Positions 1 through 6,559 of a DNA stretch of 11,412 nt are shown here, piece by piece (the stretch's first letter is position 1; every line of letters begins with the position of its first letter). Made by a program: the position numbers and the translations under genes. This stretch comes from Acidobacteriota bacterium (GTDB lineage Bacteria; Acidobacteriota; Terriglobia; Terriglobales; Acidobacteriaceae): the NCBI GenBank assembly GCA_021779695.1, contig JAJYAE010000134.1, forward strand, positions 1 through 11,412. Direction: 5' to 3'. Under the pieces are notes generated by a model. That model did no database searches. It was not told the origin of the DNA and saw only the letters and a list, made by a program, of their open reading frames with translations.

Positions 1-407
1 ACTCGATTCGCCGCCGGCGCGAGTGCGAGAGCTGCAACCGCCGCTTCACCACCTACGAGCGCATCGACGAGATTCCTTACATGGTGGTGAAGAAGGACGG
101 CCGCCGCGAGCGCTTTGACCGGCAGAAGGTGCTGAGCGGACTGCTGCGCGCCTGCGAAAAGCGCCCGGTTTCCTCCACTCAGCTGGAAGCCATTGTGGAC
201 GCCACGGAGACCTTCCTGATGGAAGCTACGGAACGCGAACGCACCACGAATGAGGTGGGCGAGCTGATCATGAAGCATCTGAAGGGCCTCGACACGGTGG
301 CCTACATCCGCTTTGCCTCTGTCTATCGCGATTTCAAGGACGTGCGCGAGTTCAAGGAAGAGCTGGAAGGGCTGCTGGACAGCCATCGCGGCGGCAGGAA
401 GAAGTGA
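1..407 (+). CDS. nrdR: Transcriptional repressor NrdR, 5'-truncated by the window edge
   Basis: NrdR represses ribonucleotide reductase operons by binding NrdR boxes in response to dATP/ATP. The reading frame is open from base 3, before the first ATG at 81, and gives [20 protein letters not shown], the standard end of the NrdR zinc ribbon with its second CxxC. The first CxxC and the true start lie upstream of the window. The rest is an ATP-cone: [16 protein letters not shown] near its start, then helices up to [17 protein letters not shown]. About 134 residues are visible; the family is usually 150 to 160 long, so about 20 are missing. The tail is Arg/Lys-rich (HRGGRKK). Starting the gene at ATG 81 would be wrong because it would cut the zinc ribbon. 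Family assignment is very secure. Confidence 0.95.
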   Translation, partial: SIRRRRECESCNRRFTTYERIDEIPYMVVKKDGRRERFDRQKVLSGLLRACEKRPVSSTQLEAIVDATETFLMEATERERTTNEVGELIMKHLKGLDTVAYIRFASVYRDFKDVREFKEELEGLLDSHRGGRKK

Positions 408-549
408 TGGATTTGTTTGCGGAACGTTGAGAAACATGTGCGGCGAGGTACACCCTCATCGCGAACGCCTTGTTGAACTGATTCCTATCGCTTCCTTCTA
501 AACTCGGTCACCGCGGCGTTTGAAGGCACTGGTTTCGGCATCAACTCAG

Positions 550-558
550 TGCTAAAAT
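550..558 (+). promoter_or_regulatory. Possible extended -10 promoter of vapBC
   Basis: TG-C-TAAAAT at 550-558 fits the extended -10 pattern (TGnTATAAT, 5 of 6 in the hexamer). No good -35 lies at 17 bp (TGGTTT at 530-535 is poor). Transcription from it would begin near 565, so the mRNA would have a leader of only about 12 nt holding the AGGAGA ribosome site at 565-570. A short leader would fit an autoregulated toxin-antitoxin operon. The rest of the 169-bp gap after nrdR shows no gene or clear terminator. Confidence 0.35.
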
Positions 559-576
559 AGATGTAGGAGAGACCGG

Positions 577-771
577 ATGCGCACGACGATTGCACTGGAC
601 GAAGACCTGCTGAGACAGGCTGCACAGTATACGGGCATTACGGAAAAGGCGGCCCTGGTGCGGGAGGCGCTCACCCGTCTTGTTCGGAATGAGGCTGCCC
701 GGCGGCTTGCGGCTCTCGGGGGCAGCGATCCGAAGGCGAAAGCCGCACCTCGACGCAGGACGGCAGAGTGA
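577..771 (+). CDS. vapB: Type II antitoxin, VapB family
   Basis: A 64-residue antitoxin that should bind and neutralise the PIN-domain toxin encoded just after it, and repress their shared promoter. The N-terminus MRTTIALDEDLLRQAAQYTG is a ribbon-helix-helix start (one beta strand, then a helix). It is followed by ITEKAALVREALTRLVRNEA, the family's typical second helix. The C-terminal third is basic and Ala-rich (PKAKAAPRRRTAE) and is the likely toxin-binding tail. AGGAGA lies 6 bp before the ATG. The stop overlaps the vapC start by 4 bp (GTGA), so translation is probably coupled. The pair is secure; the exact VapB subfamily is not. Confidence 0.9.
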   Translation: MRTTIALDEDLLRQAAQYTGITEKAALVREALTRLVRNEAARRLAALGGSDPKAKAAPRRRTAE

Positions 772-1136
772 TTCTTGTCGACACCTCCGTATGGATCGAC
801 CATCTGCGCAAAGCTGAACCGAGGCTCCAGCAACTTCTCGAAGCTGAAGAAGTGGTGACGCACCCGCTCATTCGTCTGGAACTGGCTCTGGGCTCAATCG
901 CACGCCGGGAAAAAGTGCTGGCGGATCTGGCCCTGTTGCTTCACGCTCCCGTCGCGGGTTCGAGCGAGCTCTTCGAGCTGATTGAGTCGCACAAGTTATC
1001 CCGCCGGGGCATTGGAGTCACCGACCTGCACCTGATTGCCTCTGCTCTTCTGGACAGCACGATTTTGATCTGGACGAGAGACCGGCGCCTGGGCAATGTC
1101 GCACACAAGATCGGAGTCCGCGCAGCGCTGCGCTGA
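768..1136 (+). CDS. vapC: VapC-type PIN-domain ribonuclease toxin
   Basis: A 122-residue PIN-domain endoribonuclease, the toxin of the vapBC pair; VapC enzymes cleave tRNA or rRNA with Mg2+. The four acidic residues expected of the PIN active site are visible: D5 in ILVDTSVWID, E38 in LIRLELALG, D86 in GIGVTDLHLIA and D105 in IWTRDRRL. Length and order match a complete, apparently active enzyme. The start is GTG 768, overlapping the vapB stop; no later start would keep D5. A 14-bp perfect palindrome (GCGCAGCGCTGCGC, 1120-1133) lies inside the last codons. The target RNA cannot be told from the sequence. Confidence 0.93.
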   Translation: MILVDTSVWIDHLRKAEPRLQQLLEAEEVVTHPLIRLELALGSIARREKVLADLALLLHAPVAGSSELFELIESHKLSRRGIGVTDLHLIASALLDSTILIWTRDRRLGNVAHKIGVRAALR

Positions 1137-1203
1137 GAGTCTGAAGCACATGGCAGGGCGCGCGATACCCTAGAAACTGAAGGTTTGGAGCTGAAAACTA
1201 AAC

Positions 1204-2217
1204 ATGGCAGAGCAAAAGACGCACAAAGTCACATTGATACCCGGCGACGGGATTGGGCCTGAAGTGACGCAGGCCGTGGTCCGCATTCTTGAAGCGACCG
1301 GAGTGAAGTTTGATTGGGAGCGCTTCGCCGCAGGCGCGGAGGCCTTCGAGATCTACGGCGAATACATTCCCGCCGACCTGTATGAATCGATCGAGCGGAA
1401 CAAGGTGGCGCTCAAGGGGCCGGTGACGACGCCGGTGGGCGGCGGCTTCAAGAGCATCAACGTGACGCTGCGTAAGAAGTTCGACCTTTTTGCGAACTTC
1501 CGCCCGATTAAGAACCTGCCCGGCCTTGAGACGAAGTGGCCCGGCGTGGACCTGATTATCGTCCGCGAGAACACCGAGGGCGAGTACGTGGGCCTGGAGC
1601 ACGAGGTGGTGCCGGGCGTGGTGGAGAGCCTGAAGGTGATTACCGACAAGGGCTCGACGCGCATTGCGAAGTTTGCGTTTGACTACGCGCGCAAGCATGG
1701 CCGCAAGAAGATTCACTCGATCCACAAAGCCAATATCATGAAGCTCTCTGACGGGTTGTTTCTGCGCTGCGCGCGCCGCGTGGCCGAAGGATTCCCGGAC
1801 ATTCTGTACGGCGAGCACATCATCGACAACACCTGTATGCAGCTGGTGATGAATCCCTTCCAGTACGACACGCTGCTGCTGGAGAACCTGTACGGCGACA
1901 TTGTGAGCGACCTGTGCGCGGGGCTGGTGGGCGGACTGGGCCTGGTGCCGGGCGCGAATCTTGGACACGAGTGCGCCATCTTCGAGGCGGTGCATGGCTC
2001 GGCGCCGGATATTGCCGGGCAGGATATTGCCAACCCGACGGCGCTGCTGCAGTCGGCGGTGCTGATGCTGCATCACCTGAACGAGGAAGCTGCGGCGAAC
2101 AAGGTGCAGACGGCGCTGGAGACGGTGTACGCCGAGCGCAGGACGCTGACGCGCGATGTGGGCGGCAAGGCAGGAACGAGCCAGTTTGCCGACGCCGTGC
2201 TGGCCGCCATGGGTTAA
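1204..2217 (+). CDS. icd: NAD-dependent isocitrate dehydrogenase (isocitrate/isopropylmalate dehydrogenase family)
   Basis: Oxidative decarboxylation of isocitrate to 2-oxoglutarate in the TCA cycle, in the cytoplasm. The 337 residues cover the whole beta-decarboxylating dehydrogenase fold, starting with VTLIPGDGIGPEV. Substrate residues are S84 and N86 (KSINVTLRK), R90, R100, R121 and Y128 (VRENTEGEY), K175, and metal-binding D208, D232 and D236. The Ser-x-Asn pair separates it from isopropylmalate dehydrogenase. In HGSAPDIAGQDIANP the D269-I270 pair replaces the Lys-Tyr of NADP-type E. coli Icd, which points to NAD. The overall pattern is close to mitochondrial IDH3. Homoisocitrate dehydrogenase is a less likely alternative. 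GGAG lies 13 bp before the ATG, rather far. yciI follows after 11 bp. Confidence 0.9.
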   Translation: MAEQKTHKVTLIPGDGIGPEVTQAVVRILEATGVKFDWERFAAGAEAFEIYGEYIPADLYESIERNKVALKGPVTTPVGGGFKSINVTLRKKFDLFANFRPIKNLPGLETKWPGVDLIIVRENTEGEYVGLEHEVVPGVVESLKVITDKGSTRIAKFAFDYARKHGRKKIHSIHKANIMKLSDGLFLRCARRVAEGFPDILYGEHIIDNTCMQLVMNPFQYDTLLLENLYGDIVSDLCAGLVGGLGLVPGANLGHECAIFEAVHGSAPDIAGQDIANPTALLQSAVLMLHHLNEEAAANKVQTALETVYAERRTLTRDVGGKAGTSQFADAVLAAMG

Positions 2218-2228
2218 GGGGCGCGAAG

Positions 2229-2546
2229 ATGAAGCATTATCTACTGTTTTACGAGGTGGCGGACGACTACATGGAGCGGCGGGCGGCGTTTCGCGGGGCA
2301 CACCTGGCGGCTGCATGGGCGGCGGCGGAACGTGGCGAACTGGTGCTGGGGGGCGCGCTGGCCAATCCAGCGGATGGAGCCGTGCTGCTGTTCAAAGGCG
2401 ATTCGCCCGAGGTGGCGGAGAAGTTCGCCAAGGCCGATCCGTATGTGTTGAACGGGGTGGTGAAGAGCTGGCGCGTGCGCGAGTGGACCACAGTTGTGGG
2501 CGAGGGCTGCGCGATGCCGGTGCGGCCGGATGTAACCGGCAATTAG
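2229..2546 (+). CDS. YciI-like (YCII-related domain) protein
   Basis: A 105-residue protein of the YCII-related family, a small ferredoxin-like fold whose members include dehydrochlorinase-like enzymes; most have no known reaction. MKHYLLFYEVADDYMERR is the usual first strand and helix. RGAHLAAAWAAAERGELVLG gives the conserved His (about residue 24) and the LxxGG-type strand. FAKADPYVLNGVV gives the conserved Asp, and VREWTTVVG is the last strand. The start is ATG 2229; AAGGGG, which overlaps the stop of the dehydrogenase gene, is its ribosome site. The 11-bp spacing implies co-transcription with the dehydrogenase, but no functional link is evident. A terminator-like hairpin follows 14 bp after the stop. 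Confidence 0.88.
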   Translation: MKHYLLFYEVADDYMERRAAFRGAHLAAAWAAAERGELVLGGALANPADGAVLLFKGDSPEVAEKFAKADPYVLNGVVKSWRVREWTTVVGEGCAMPVRPDVTGN

Positions 2547-2560
2547 AACCTTGCGCTACG

Positions 2561-2591
2561 AGCACCGCAAGTTGCCTCGCAATGCGGTGCT
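2561..2591 (+). terminator. Terminator-like hairpin after yciI, with an overlapping alternative hairpin
   Basis: AGCACCGCA (2561-2569) and TGCGGTGCT (2583-2591) form a perfect 9-bp stem with a 13-nt loop, followed by the pyrimidine-rich TCTCTTCTTTG. The T-run is imperfect. A second hairpin, CTTGCG (2550-2555) with CGCAAG (2566-2571), uses part of the same left arm, so the two cannot form together. It separates the dehydrogenase-yciI unit from asd. Confidence 0.5.
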
Positions 2592-2599
2592 TCTCTTCT

Positions 2600-2627
2600 T
2601 TGTGGCGCACTGACTCTCCTGTACACT
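2600..2627 (+). promoter_or_regulatory. Weak candidate promoter for asd
   Basis: TTGTGG (2600-2605) and TACACT (2622-2627) are 16 bp apart, 3 of 6 and 4 of 6 matches to the sigma-70 consensus. The position, just after the hairpin and before asd, is right for a promoter. A start here would make the asd leader very short and exclude the GGAG at 2628-2631 as a ribosome site, so the two readings compete. Confidence 0.25.
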
Positions 2628-2642
2628 GGAGTGTTCAGAACC

Positions 2643-3716
2643 ATGCAAAACAAATACCCAATTGGCATCCTTGGCGCGACCGGAATGGTTGGCCAGCGCT
2701 ATATACAACTGCTCGCAGACCACCCGTGGTTTGAGATTGCCTGGCTGGCGGCCAGTGACCGCTCGAGCGGCAAGCCGTATGGCGAGGCCGTGAAGTGGCG
2801 GCTGGACACTCCGCTGCCCGAGCACATTGCCAAAATGCCGGTCTCGCCCGCGGACCCGGCCGGAGCGCCGAAGATTATCTTTTCCTCGATCGATGCGCCG
2901 ATTGCGCGCGAGCTGGAGCCGAAGTTCGCCGAGGCGGGCTGCGCCGTGCTCTCGAACTCGAGCGCCTTCCGGATGACGCCGAATGTGCCGCTGGTGATTC
3001 CCGAGGTAAACGCCGAGCACCTGCACCTGATTGAGGAGCAGGCTTCGCGACGCGAGTCGGGCGGGTACATGGTCACCAATCCCAACTGCTCGACGATTGG
3101 GCTGGTCATGGCGCTGAAGCCGCTGGAAGAGCGTTTTGGCATTGAGCAGATTTTTGTGTCAACGATGCAAGCGGTGAGCGGCGCGGGCTATCCCGGCGTG
3201 GCCTCGATGGACATCCTCGACAACGTGGTGCCTTACATTGGCAGCGAAGAAGAGAAGATGGAAGCCGAAACGCTGAAGCTCCTGGGCCGGCTGGAAGGAC
3301 ACGGCGTGACGCCGCTGGCGGCAAGGATTACGGCGCACTGCAACCGCGTGCCGGTGGTGGATGGGCACACGGAGTGCGTCTCCATCAAGCTCGGCAAAAA
3401 GGCAACGGCCGAAGAGATTGTGGCGGCGTGGAATGAGTACAGGCCACTGGCGGGCATGGATCTGCCGTTTGCGCCGCAGCAGCCGGTGCAGTTTGCCACG
3501 CAACCGGACCGGCCACAGCCGCGGCTGGACCGCAACCGCGAGCGCGGCATGGCGGTGACGGTGGGCCGTCTGCGCCCGTGCAGCCTGCTGGACTGGAAGT
3601 TTGTGCTGCTCTCGCACAACACGGTGCGCGGCGCGGCTGGAGCCACCATTCTGAACGCGGAGCTGTTGGTGAGTCTGGGCAAACTGGAACCGGCTGCAGT
3701 CGCCGCACGGGCCTAG
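2643..3716 (+). CDS. asd: Aspartate-semialdehyde dehydrogenase
   Basis: Reduces L-aspartyl-4-phosphate to aspartate 4-semialdehyde with NADPH, the second step of lysine, diaminopimelate, threonine and methionine synthesis. YPIGILGATGMVGQRYIQLL is the nucleotide-binding start (GATGMVG, residues 11-17). The catalytic Cys is C149 in NPNCSTIGL. The substrate-binding Arg and the active-site base are R235 and H242 in CNRVPVVDGHTE. The end, RPQPRLDRNRERGMAVTVGR followed by HNTVRGAAGATILNAELL, marks the archaeal/fungal-like branch of Asd, not the E. coli branch. At 357 residues it is full length. I chose ATG 2643; GTG 2631 would add four residues but falls on the only ribosome-site-like GGAG. The aspartate kinase gene follows. 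Confidence 0.93.
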   Translation: MQNKYPIGILGATGMVGQRYIQLLADHPWFEIAWLAASDRSSGKPYGEAVKWRLDTPLPEHIAKMPVSPADPAGAPKIIFSSIDAPIARELEPKFAEAGCAVLSNSSAFRMTPNVPLVIPEVNAEHLHLIEEQASRRESGGYMVTNPNCSTIGLVMALKPLEERFGIEQIFVSTMQAVSGAGYPGVASMDILDNVVPYIGSEEEKMEAETLKLLGRLEGHGVTPLAARITAHCNRVPVVDGHTECVSIKLGKKATAEEIVAAWNEYRPLAGMDLPFAPQQPVQFATQPDRPQPRLDRNRERGMAVTVGRLRPCSLLDWKFVLLSHNTVRGAAGATILNAELLVSLGKLEPAAVAARA

Positions 3717-3742
3717 CACCGCCTCGAGCGCAAATGCATCAG

Positions 3743-3820
3743 GGCGCGGCATGAGCCGCGCCAAACCGGCCGGCGACGCAACAGGGCGAAAGCCCCGCGG
3801 CCAGGAACGACGGAACCCTG
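3743..3820 (+). other. Structured asd-lysC intercistronic segment
   Basis: The 107-bp gap between asd and lysC holds a perfect hairpin, GGCGCGGC (3743-3750) with GCCGCGCC (3755-3762) and a 4-nt ATGA loop. Next comes GGGC-GAAA-GCCC (3784-3795), a GNRA-type tetraloop. CAGGG (3782-3786) can instead pair with CCCTG (3816-3820), just before the lysC start, and would exclude the tetraloop hairpin. No T-run follows either stem, so this is not an ordinary terminator. It could be an RNA-processing or translation-control element. It does not match my knowledge of the lysine riboswitch. Confidence 0.4.
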
Positions 3821-3823
3821 AAG

Positions 3824-5227
3824 ATGAGCCTGGTTGTCATGAAGTTCGGCGGCACCTCGGTGGAAGATCCCGCCGCTATTTCCCGTACAGCCTCTATTGT
3901 GGCCGGGCGGGTTGCGAATAAGAAACGCCCCGTAGTGGTGGTGAGCGCGCTGGCCAAGGTGACGGACCAGCTTCTGCGTGCCGCCTCTGCCGCGGCAACG
4001 GGCGACCGCACCGGAGCGCTGGCGATCAGCTCGCGGCTGCGCGCGCGGCACCGCGACACGGCTGTGGCGCTGGTGAAAGACAGCGCGACACTGGTGAGGC
4101 TGATTGACGAGAAGTTCGACTCGCTGGATGAGATTCTGCGCGGACTGGCCGCGATCCTGGAGCTGACGCCGCGCATCTCTGACCTGATTGTGAGCTACGG
4201 CGAGCGCATCTCCAGCCGCATCGTCGCGGAGGCGTTTCAGGAGCGCGGCATTGCGGCCGTGCATGTGGATGCGCGCGAGATTATCATCACCGACTCGCAG
4301 TTCCAGAAGGCCGTGCCGCAGGACGACCTGATTGAAAAACGTGCAGCAGAGAAGCTGCGCCCGTTGGTGGACCATGGCAAGGTGCCGGTGATGGGCGGTT
4401 TTATCGGGTCGAATGAAGAAGGCCTGACGACGACGCTGGGCCGCGGCGGCTCGGACTTTACAGGTGCGCTGATTGGCGGCGCGCTGACGGCAGGAGCCAT
4501 CGAGATCTGGACGGATGTGGACGGCATTATGACGACCGACCCGCGCATTTGCCCGGACGCGCTGCGTGTGAAGGTCATCAGCTTTGAAGAGGCTGCGGAG
4601 CTTGCTTACTTCGGCGCGAAGGTGCTGCATCCGGCAACGATTCTGCCTGCAGTCAAGAAAAACATTCCGGTGCTGGTGCTGAACAGCAGGAATCCGACGA
4701 ATGAAGGCACGCGGATCATTTCTCTGGCGCCGCACTGCAAGAGCCCGTTCAAGTCCATTGCACTGAAGAAAAAGCTCTCCATCATCGACGTGGTGGCGAG
4801 CCGGATGCTGATGACGCATGGGTATCTGAAAGAGATCTTTACCATCTTCGACAAGCACAAGTGCCCGGTGGACATGGTCTCGACCAGCGAGGTTTCGGTG
4901 TCGCTGACGGTAGACTCCAATGACAAGCTGCCCGCGATTGCCGAGGACCTGAGCCAGCTCGCGGATGTGAAGTACGAGGGCAAGAAGGCGCTGATCTGCC
5001 TGGTGGGAGAGGATATTCGCGGGCAGAATGGCATTGCCGCGCAGGTCTTCAACGCGGTGAGCCACATCAATGTGCGCATGATTTCGCAGGGCGCGAGCGA
5101 GATCAACATGAGCTTCATGATCGAAGAGGATGACGCGGAAGAGGCGGTGCGCTCCCTGCACGCTGCGTTCTTCAAGGATCCTGACCCGACGGTCTTTGAT
5201 GTGGAAGCGCGCAAGGTACTTGCATAG
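3824..5227 (+). CDS. lysC: Aspartate kinase, E. coli LysC-like
   Basis: Phosphorylates L-aspartate, the committed step of the aspartate family pathway. The N-terminal kinase domain begins VVMKFGGTSVEDP (residues 4-16). It has the substrate and nucleotide motifs SYGERISS (124-131) and TTLGRGGSDFTGALIGGAL (203-221), then IWTDVDGIMTTDPR (228-241). From about residue 315 two ACT domains follow. SRMLMTHGYLKEIFTIFDKH and VDMVSTSEVSVSL align with the lysine-binding stretch of E. coli AKIII, so lysine feedback inhibition is likely; this is inference. Length (467) is close to AKIII. It is a stand-alone kinase, not fused to homoserine dehydrogenase. No strong ribosome site precedes ATG 3824, which agrees with control by the structured gap upstream. 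Confidence 0.94.
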   Translation: MSLVVMKFGGTSVEDPAAISRTASIVAGRVANKKRPVVVVSALAKVTDQLLRAASAAATGDRTGALAISSRLRARHRDTAVALVKDSATLVRLIDEKFDSLDEILRGLAAILELTPRISDLIVSYGERISSRIVAEAFQERGIAAVHVDAREIIITDSQFQKAVPQDDLIEKRAAEKLRPLVDHGKVPVMGGFIGSNEEGLTTTLGRGGSDFTGALIGGALTAGAIEIWTDVDGIMTTDPRICPDALRVKVISFEEAAELAYFGAKVLHPATILPAVKKNIPVLVLNSRNPTNEGTRIISLAPHCKSPFKSIALKKKLSIIDVVASRMLMTHGYLKEIFTIFDKHKCPVDMVSTSEVSVSLTVDSNDKLPAIAEDLSQLADVKYEGKKALICLVGEDIRGQNGIAAQVFNAVSHINVRMISQGASEINMSFMIEEDDAEEAVRSLHAAFFKDPDPTVFDVEARKVLA

Positions 5228-5245
5228 CCGGAGAGGATCGCGGGA

Positions 5246-5788
5246 ATGAAGGGTTGCCGGGTGGTATCGGGTCTTGCGCTTTTCCTGCTTGCTGCTTTTT
5301 TGCCCGCGCGGTTCGCAACCGGACAAGAGGCTGCTGCGAGCCTGCCCGCGCCTCCCGCTCTCAAATTTGTGTATGAAGAGCAGGTGGCCCTGGCGTCTTC
5401 AATTCCCGTGGGCGAAACGCCGATGGGCAAGCGCAACATTGTGCCGATTACGGGTGGAACGTTCTCCGGCCCGGGGCTGAAGGGCAAGGTTCTGCCCGGC
5501 GGATGGGACTGGCAACTGACCAACGCGAGCGGGTGCTTCAACCTGCATGCGGATTACATGATTGAGACCGACGACGGGGCCATCATCCATGTGGTGAATG
5601 CGGGAATGGTTTGCCCGAACACGGCCGGAATGCACGACGCGATGCTGACGACTCCAGTGTTTGAAGCGCCCAAAGGCAAGTACGACTGGCTGAATGGCGG
5701 AGCCTATGTTGGCACGCTGGAAGGCATGAAGATCGACGGCAAACCGGCGGTGCGGATCCGGTTCTTCAAGGCCTACGCGCACAACTAG
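5246..5788 (+). CDS. Secreted DUF3237-family protein
   Basis: A 180-residue protein of unknown function. The first 26 residues form a signal peptide: MKGCR, the hydrophobic core VVSGLALFLLAAFLPA, and likely cleavage just before QEAAAS. The mature part matches the DUF3237 beta-barrel family: IPVGETPMGKRNIVPITGGT and FSGPGLKGKVLPGGWDWQL, then TDDGAIIHVVNAG and YDWLNGGAYVGTL. The strong GGAGAGGA site lies 8 bp before ATG 5246. The gene starts 18 bp after lysC and ends 19 bp before dapB, so it sits inside the operon. Its products likely act in the periplasm or outside, unlike the cytoplasmic enzymes around it. Two cysteines (C97, C123) could form a disulfide. No enzyme activity can be assigned. 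Confidence 0.85.
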   Translation: MKGCRVVSGLALFLLAAFLPARFATGQEAAASLPAPPALKFVYEEQVALASSIPVGETPMGKRNIVPITGGTFSGPGLKGKVLPGGWDWQLTNASGCFNLHADYMIETDDGAIIHVVNAGMVCPNTAGMHDAMLTTPVFEAPKGKYDWLNGGAYVGTLEGMKIDGKPAVRIRFFKAYAHN

Positions 5789-5807
5789 ACAGCACAATGG
5801 AGGCTCG

Positions 5808-6485
5808 ATGAACATTCTGGTTCTCGGCAAAGGCAAGACCGGCTCGCTGGTGGCAGAGATTGCGCGGGAGCGTGGGCATGGCGTGCGCGCGCTGGACATC
5901 CATGAGAACCAGCACGGCTCGGCACTGACGGCGCCGAACCTGGCGGGCGTGGATGCGGTGATCGACTTCACGGCTCCAGAGGCGGCAGTGGAGAATATGC
6001 GCGCGGTGCTGGCGCTGGGCGGGCGCATCGTGGTGGGCACGACGGGCTGGTATGGGCACCTTGCCGAGATGAAGGCGCTGGCGCACAAGCGCGGCGGAGC
6101 GCTGCTCTACGGGACGAACTTCTCCATCGGCGTACAGAAGCTTTTTCGGTTGACGGCGGAACTGGCGAAGCTCGATGGCTATACGTTCTCCATCAACGAG
6201 ACGCACCACACGTCGAAGCTGGACGCGCCCTCGGGCACGGCGCTGACGCTGAAGGAGATCATCCAGCACGTGCGGCCCGGCGTGGAAGTGCCTGTGACCT
6301 CACACCGCGTTGGAGACGCCAAGGGCGAGCATGTGGTGACGGCGACGAGCGAGCACGACGTGCTGGAGCTGCGGCACGACGCGCACTCGCGGCGCGGCTT
6401 TGCGCTGGGGGCTGTGCGCGCGGCGGAGTGGGTGCACGACAAGCAGGGCGCGTGGGAGTTTCGCGAGATCTTTGACCAGCTCTAA
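5808..6485 (+). CDS. dapB: 4-hydroxy-tetrahydrodipicolinate reductase
   Basis: Reduces the DapA product to tetrahydrodipicolinate with NAD(P)H, on the way to diaminopimelate and lysine. The Rossmann start MNILVLGKGKTGSLVA has GKGKTG instead of the more usual GxxGRMG. Asp30, at the end of strand 2 (VRALDIH), suggests use of NADH as well as or instead of NADPH. DFTAPEAA and VGTTGW are standard cofactor motifs. The catalytic stretch is INETHHTSKLDAPSGTAL, with H133, H134, K137 and the SGT of residues 142-144. At 225 residues it is shorter than the usual 240 to 270, but all motifs are present. TGGAGG lies 4 bp before the ATG. Confidence 0.93.
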   Translation: MNILVLGKGKTGSLVAEIARERGHGVRALDIHENQHGSALTAPNLAGVDAVIDFTAPEAAVENMRAVLALGGRIVVGTTGWYGHLAEMKALAHKRGGALLYGTNFSIGVQKLFRLTAELAKLDGYTFSINETHHTSKLDAPSGTALTLKEIIQHVRPGVEVPVTSHRVGDAKGEHVVTATSEHDVLELRHDAHSRRGFALGAVRAAEWVHDKQGAWEFREIFDQL

Positions 6486-6518
6486 TGCGGCTGGCATTGG
6501 CAGGCGGCAGACGCTGCG

Positions 6519-6537
6519 CGGGGTAGGTCAAACCCCG
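6519..6537 (+). terminator. Hairpin between dapB and the radical SAM gene
   Basis: CGGGGT (6519-6524) and ACCCCG (6532-6537) form a 6-bp stem with a 7-nt loop. There is no T-run after it, so it may be a weak or Rho-assisted stop, or only a stabilising hairpin. It lies in the 74-bp gap between the genes. Confidence 0.25.
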
Positions 6538-6559
6538 GCAATGTGATTCAATAGTAAGG

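Noticed and set aside
1120..1133. 14-bp palindrome GCGCAGCGCTGCGC
   Set aside because: It lies within the last codons of vapC, leaves almost no loop, and has no T-run. VapB operators are expected upstream of vapB, so I see no role for it.
3717..3823. Lysine riboswitch before lysC
   Set aside because: The gap is too short, and the conserved purine-rich core of the L box is not visible. The hairpins are recorded as a structured gap of unknown type instead.
3713..5326. A long - strand open frame opposite lysC
   Set aside because: It lies opposite a clear aspartate kinase, and its Arg/His-rich product is typical of the antisense of GC-rich genes. The same holds for 1198-2316 opposite the isocitrate dehydrogenase.
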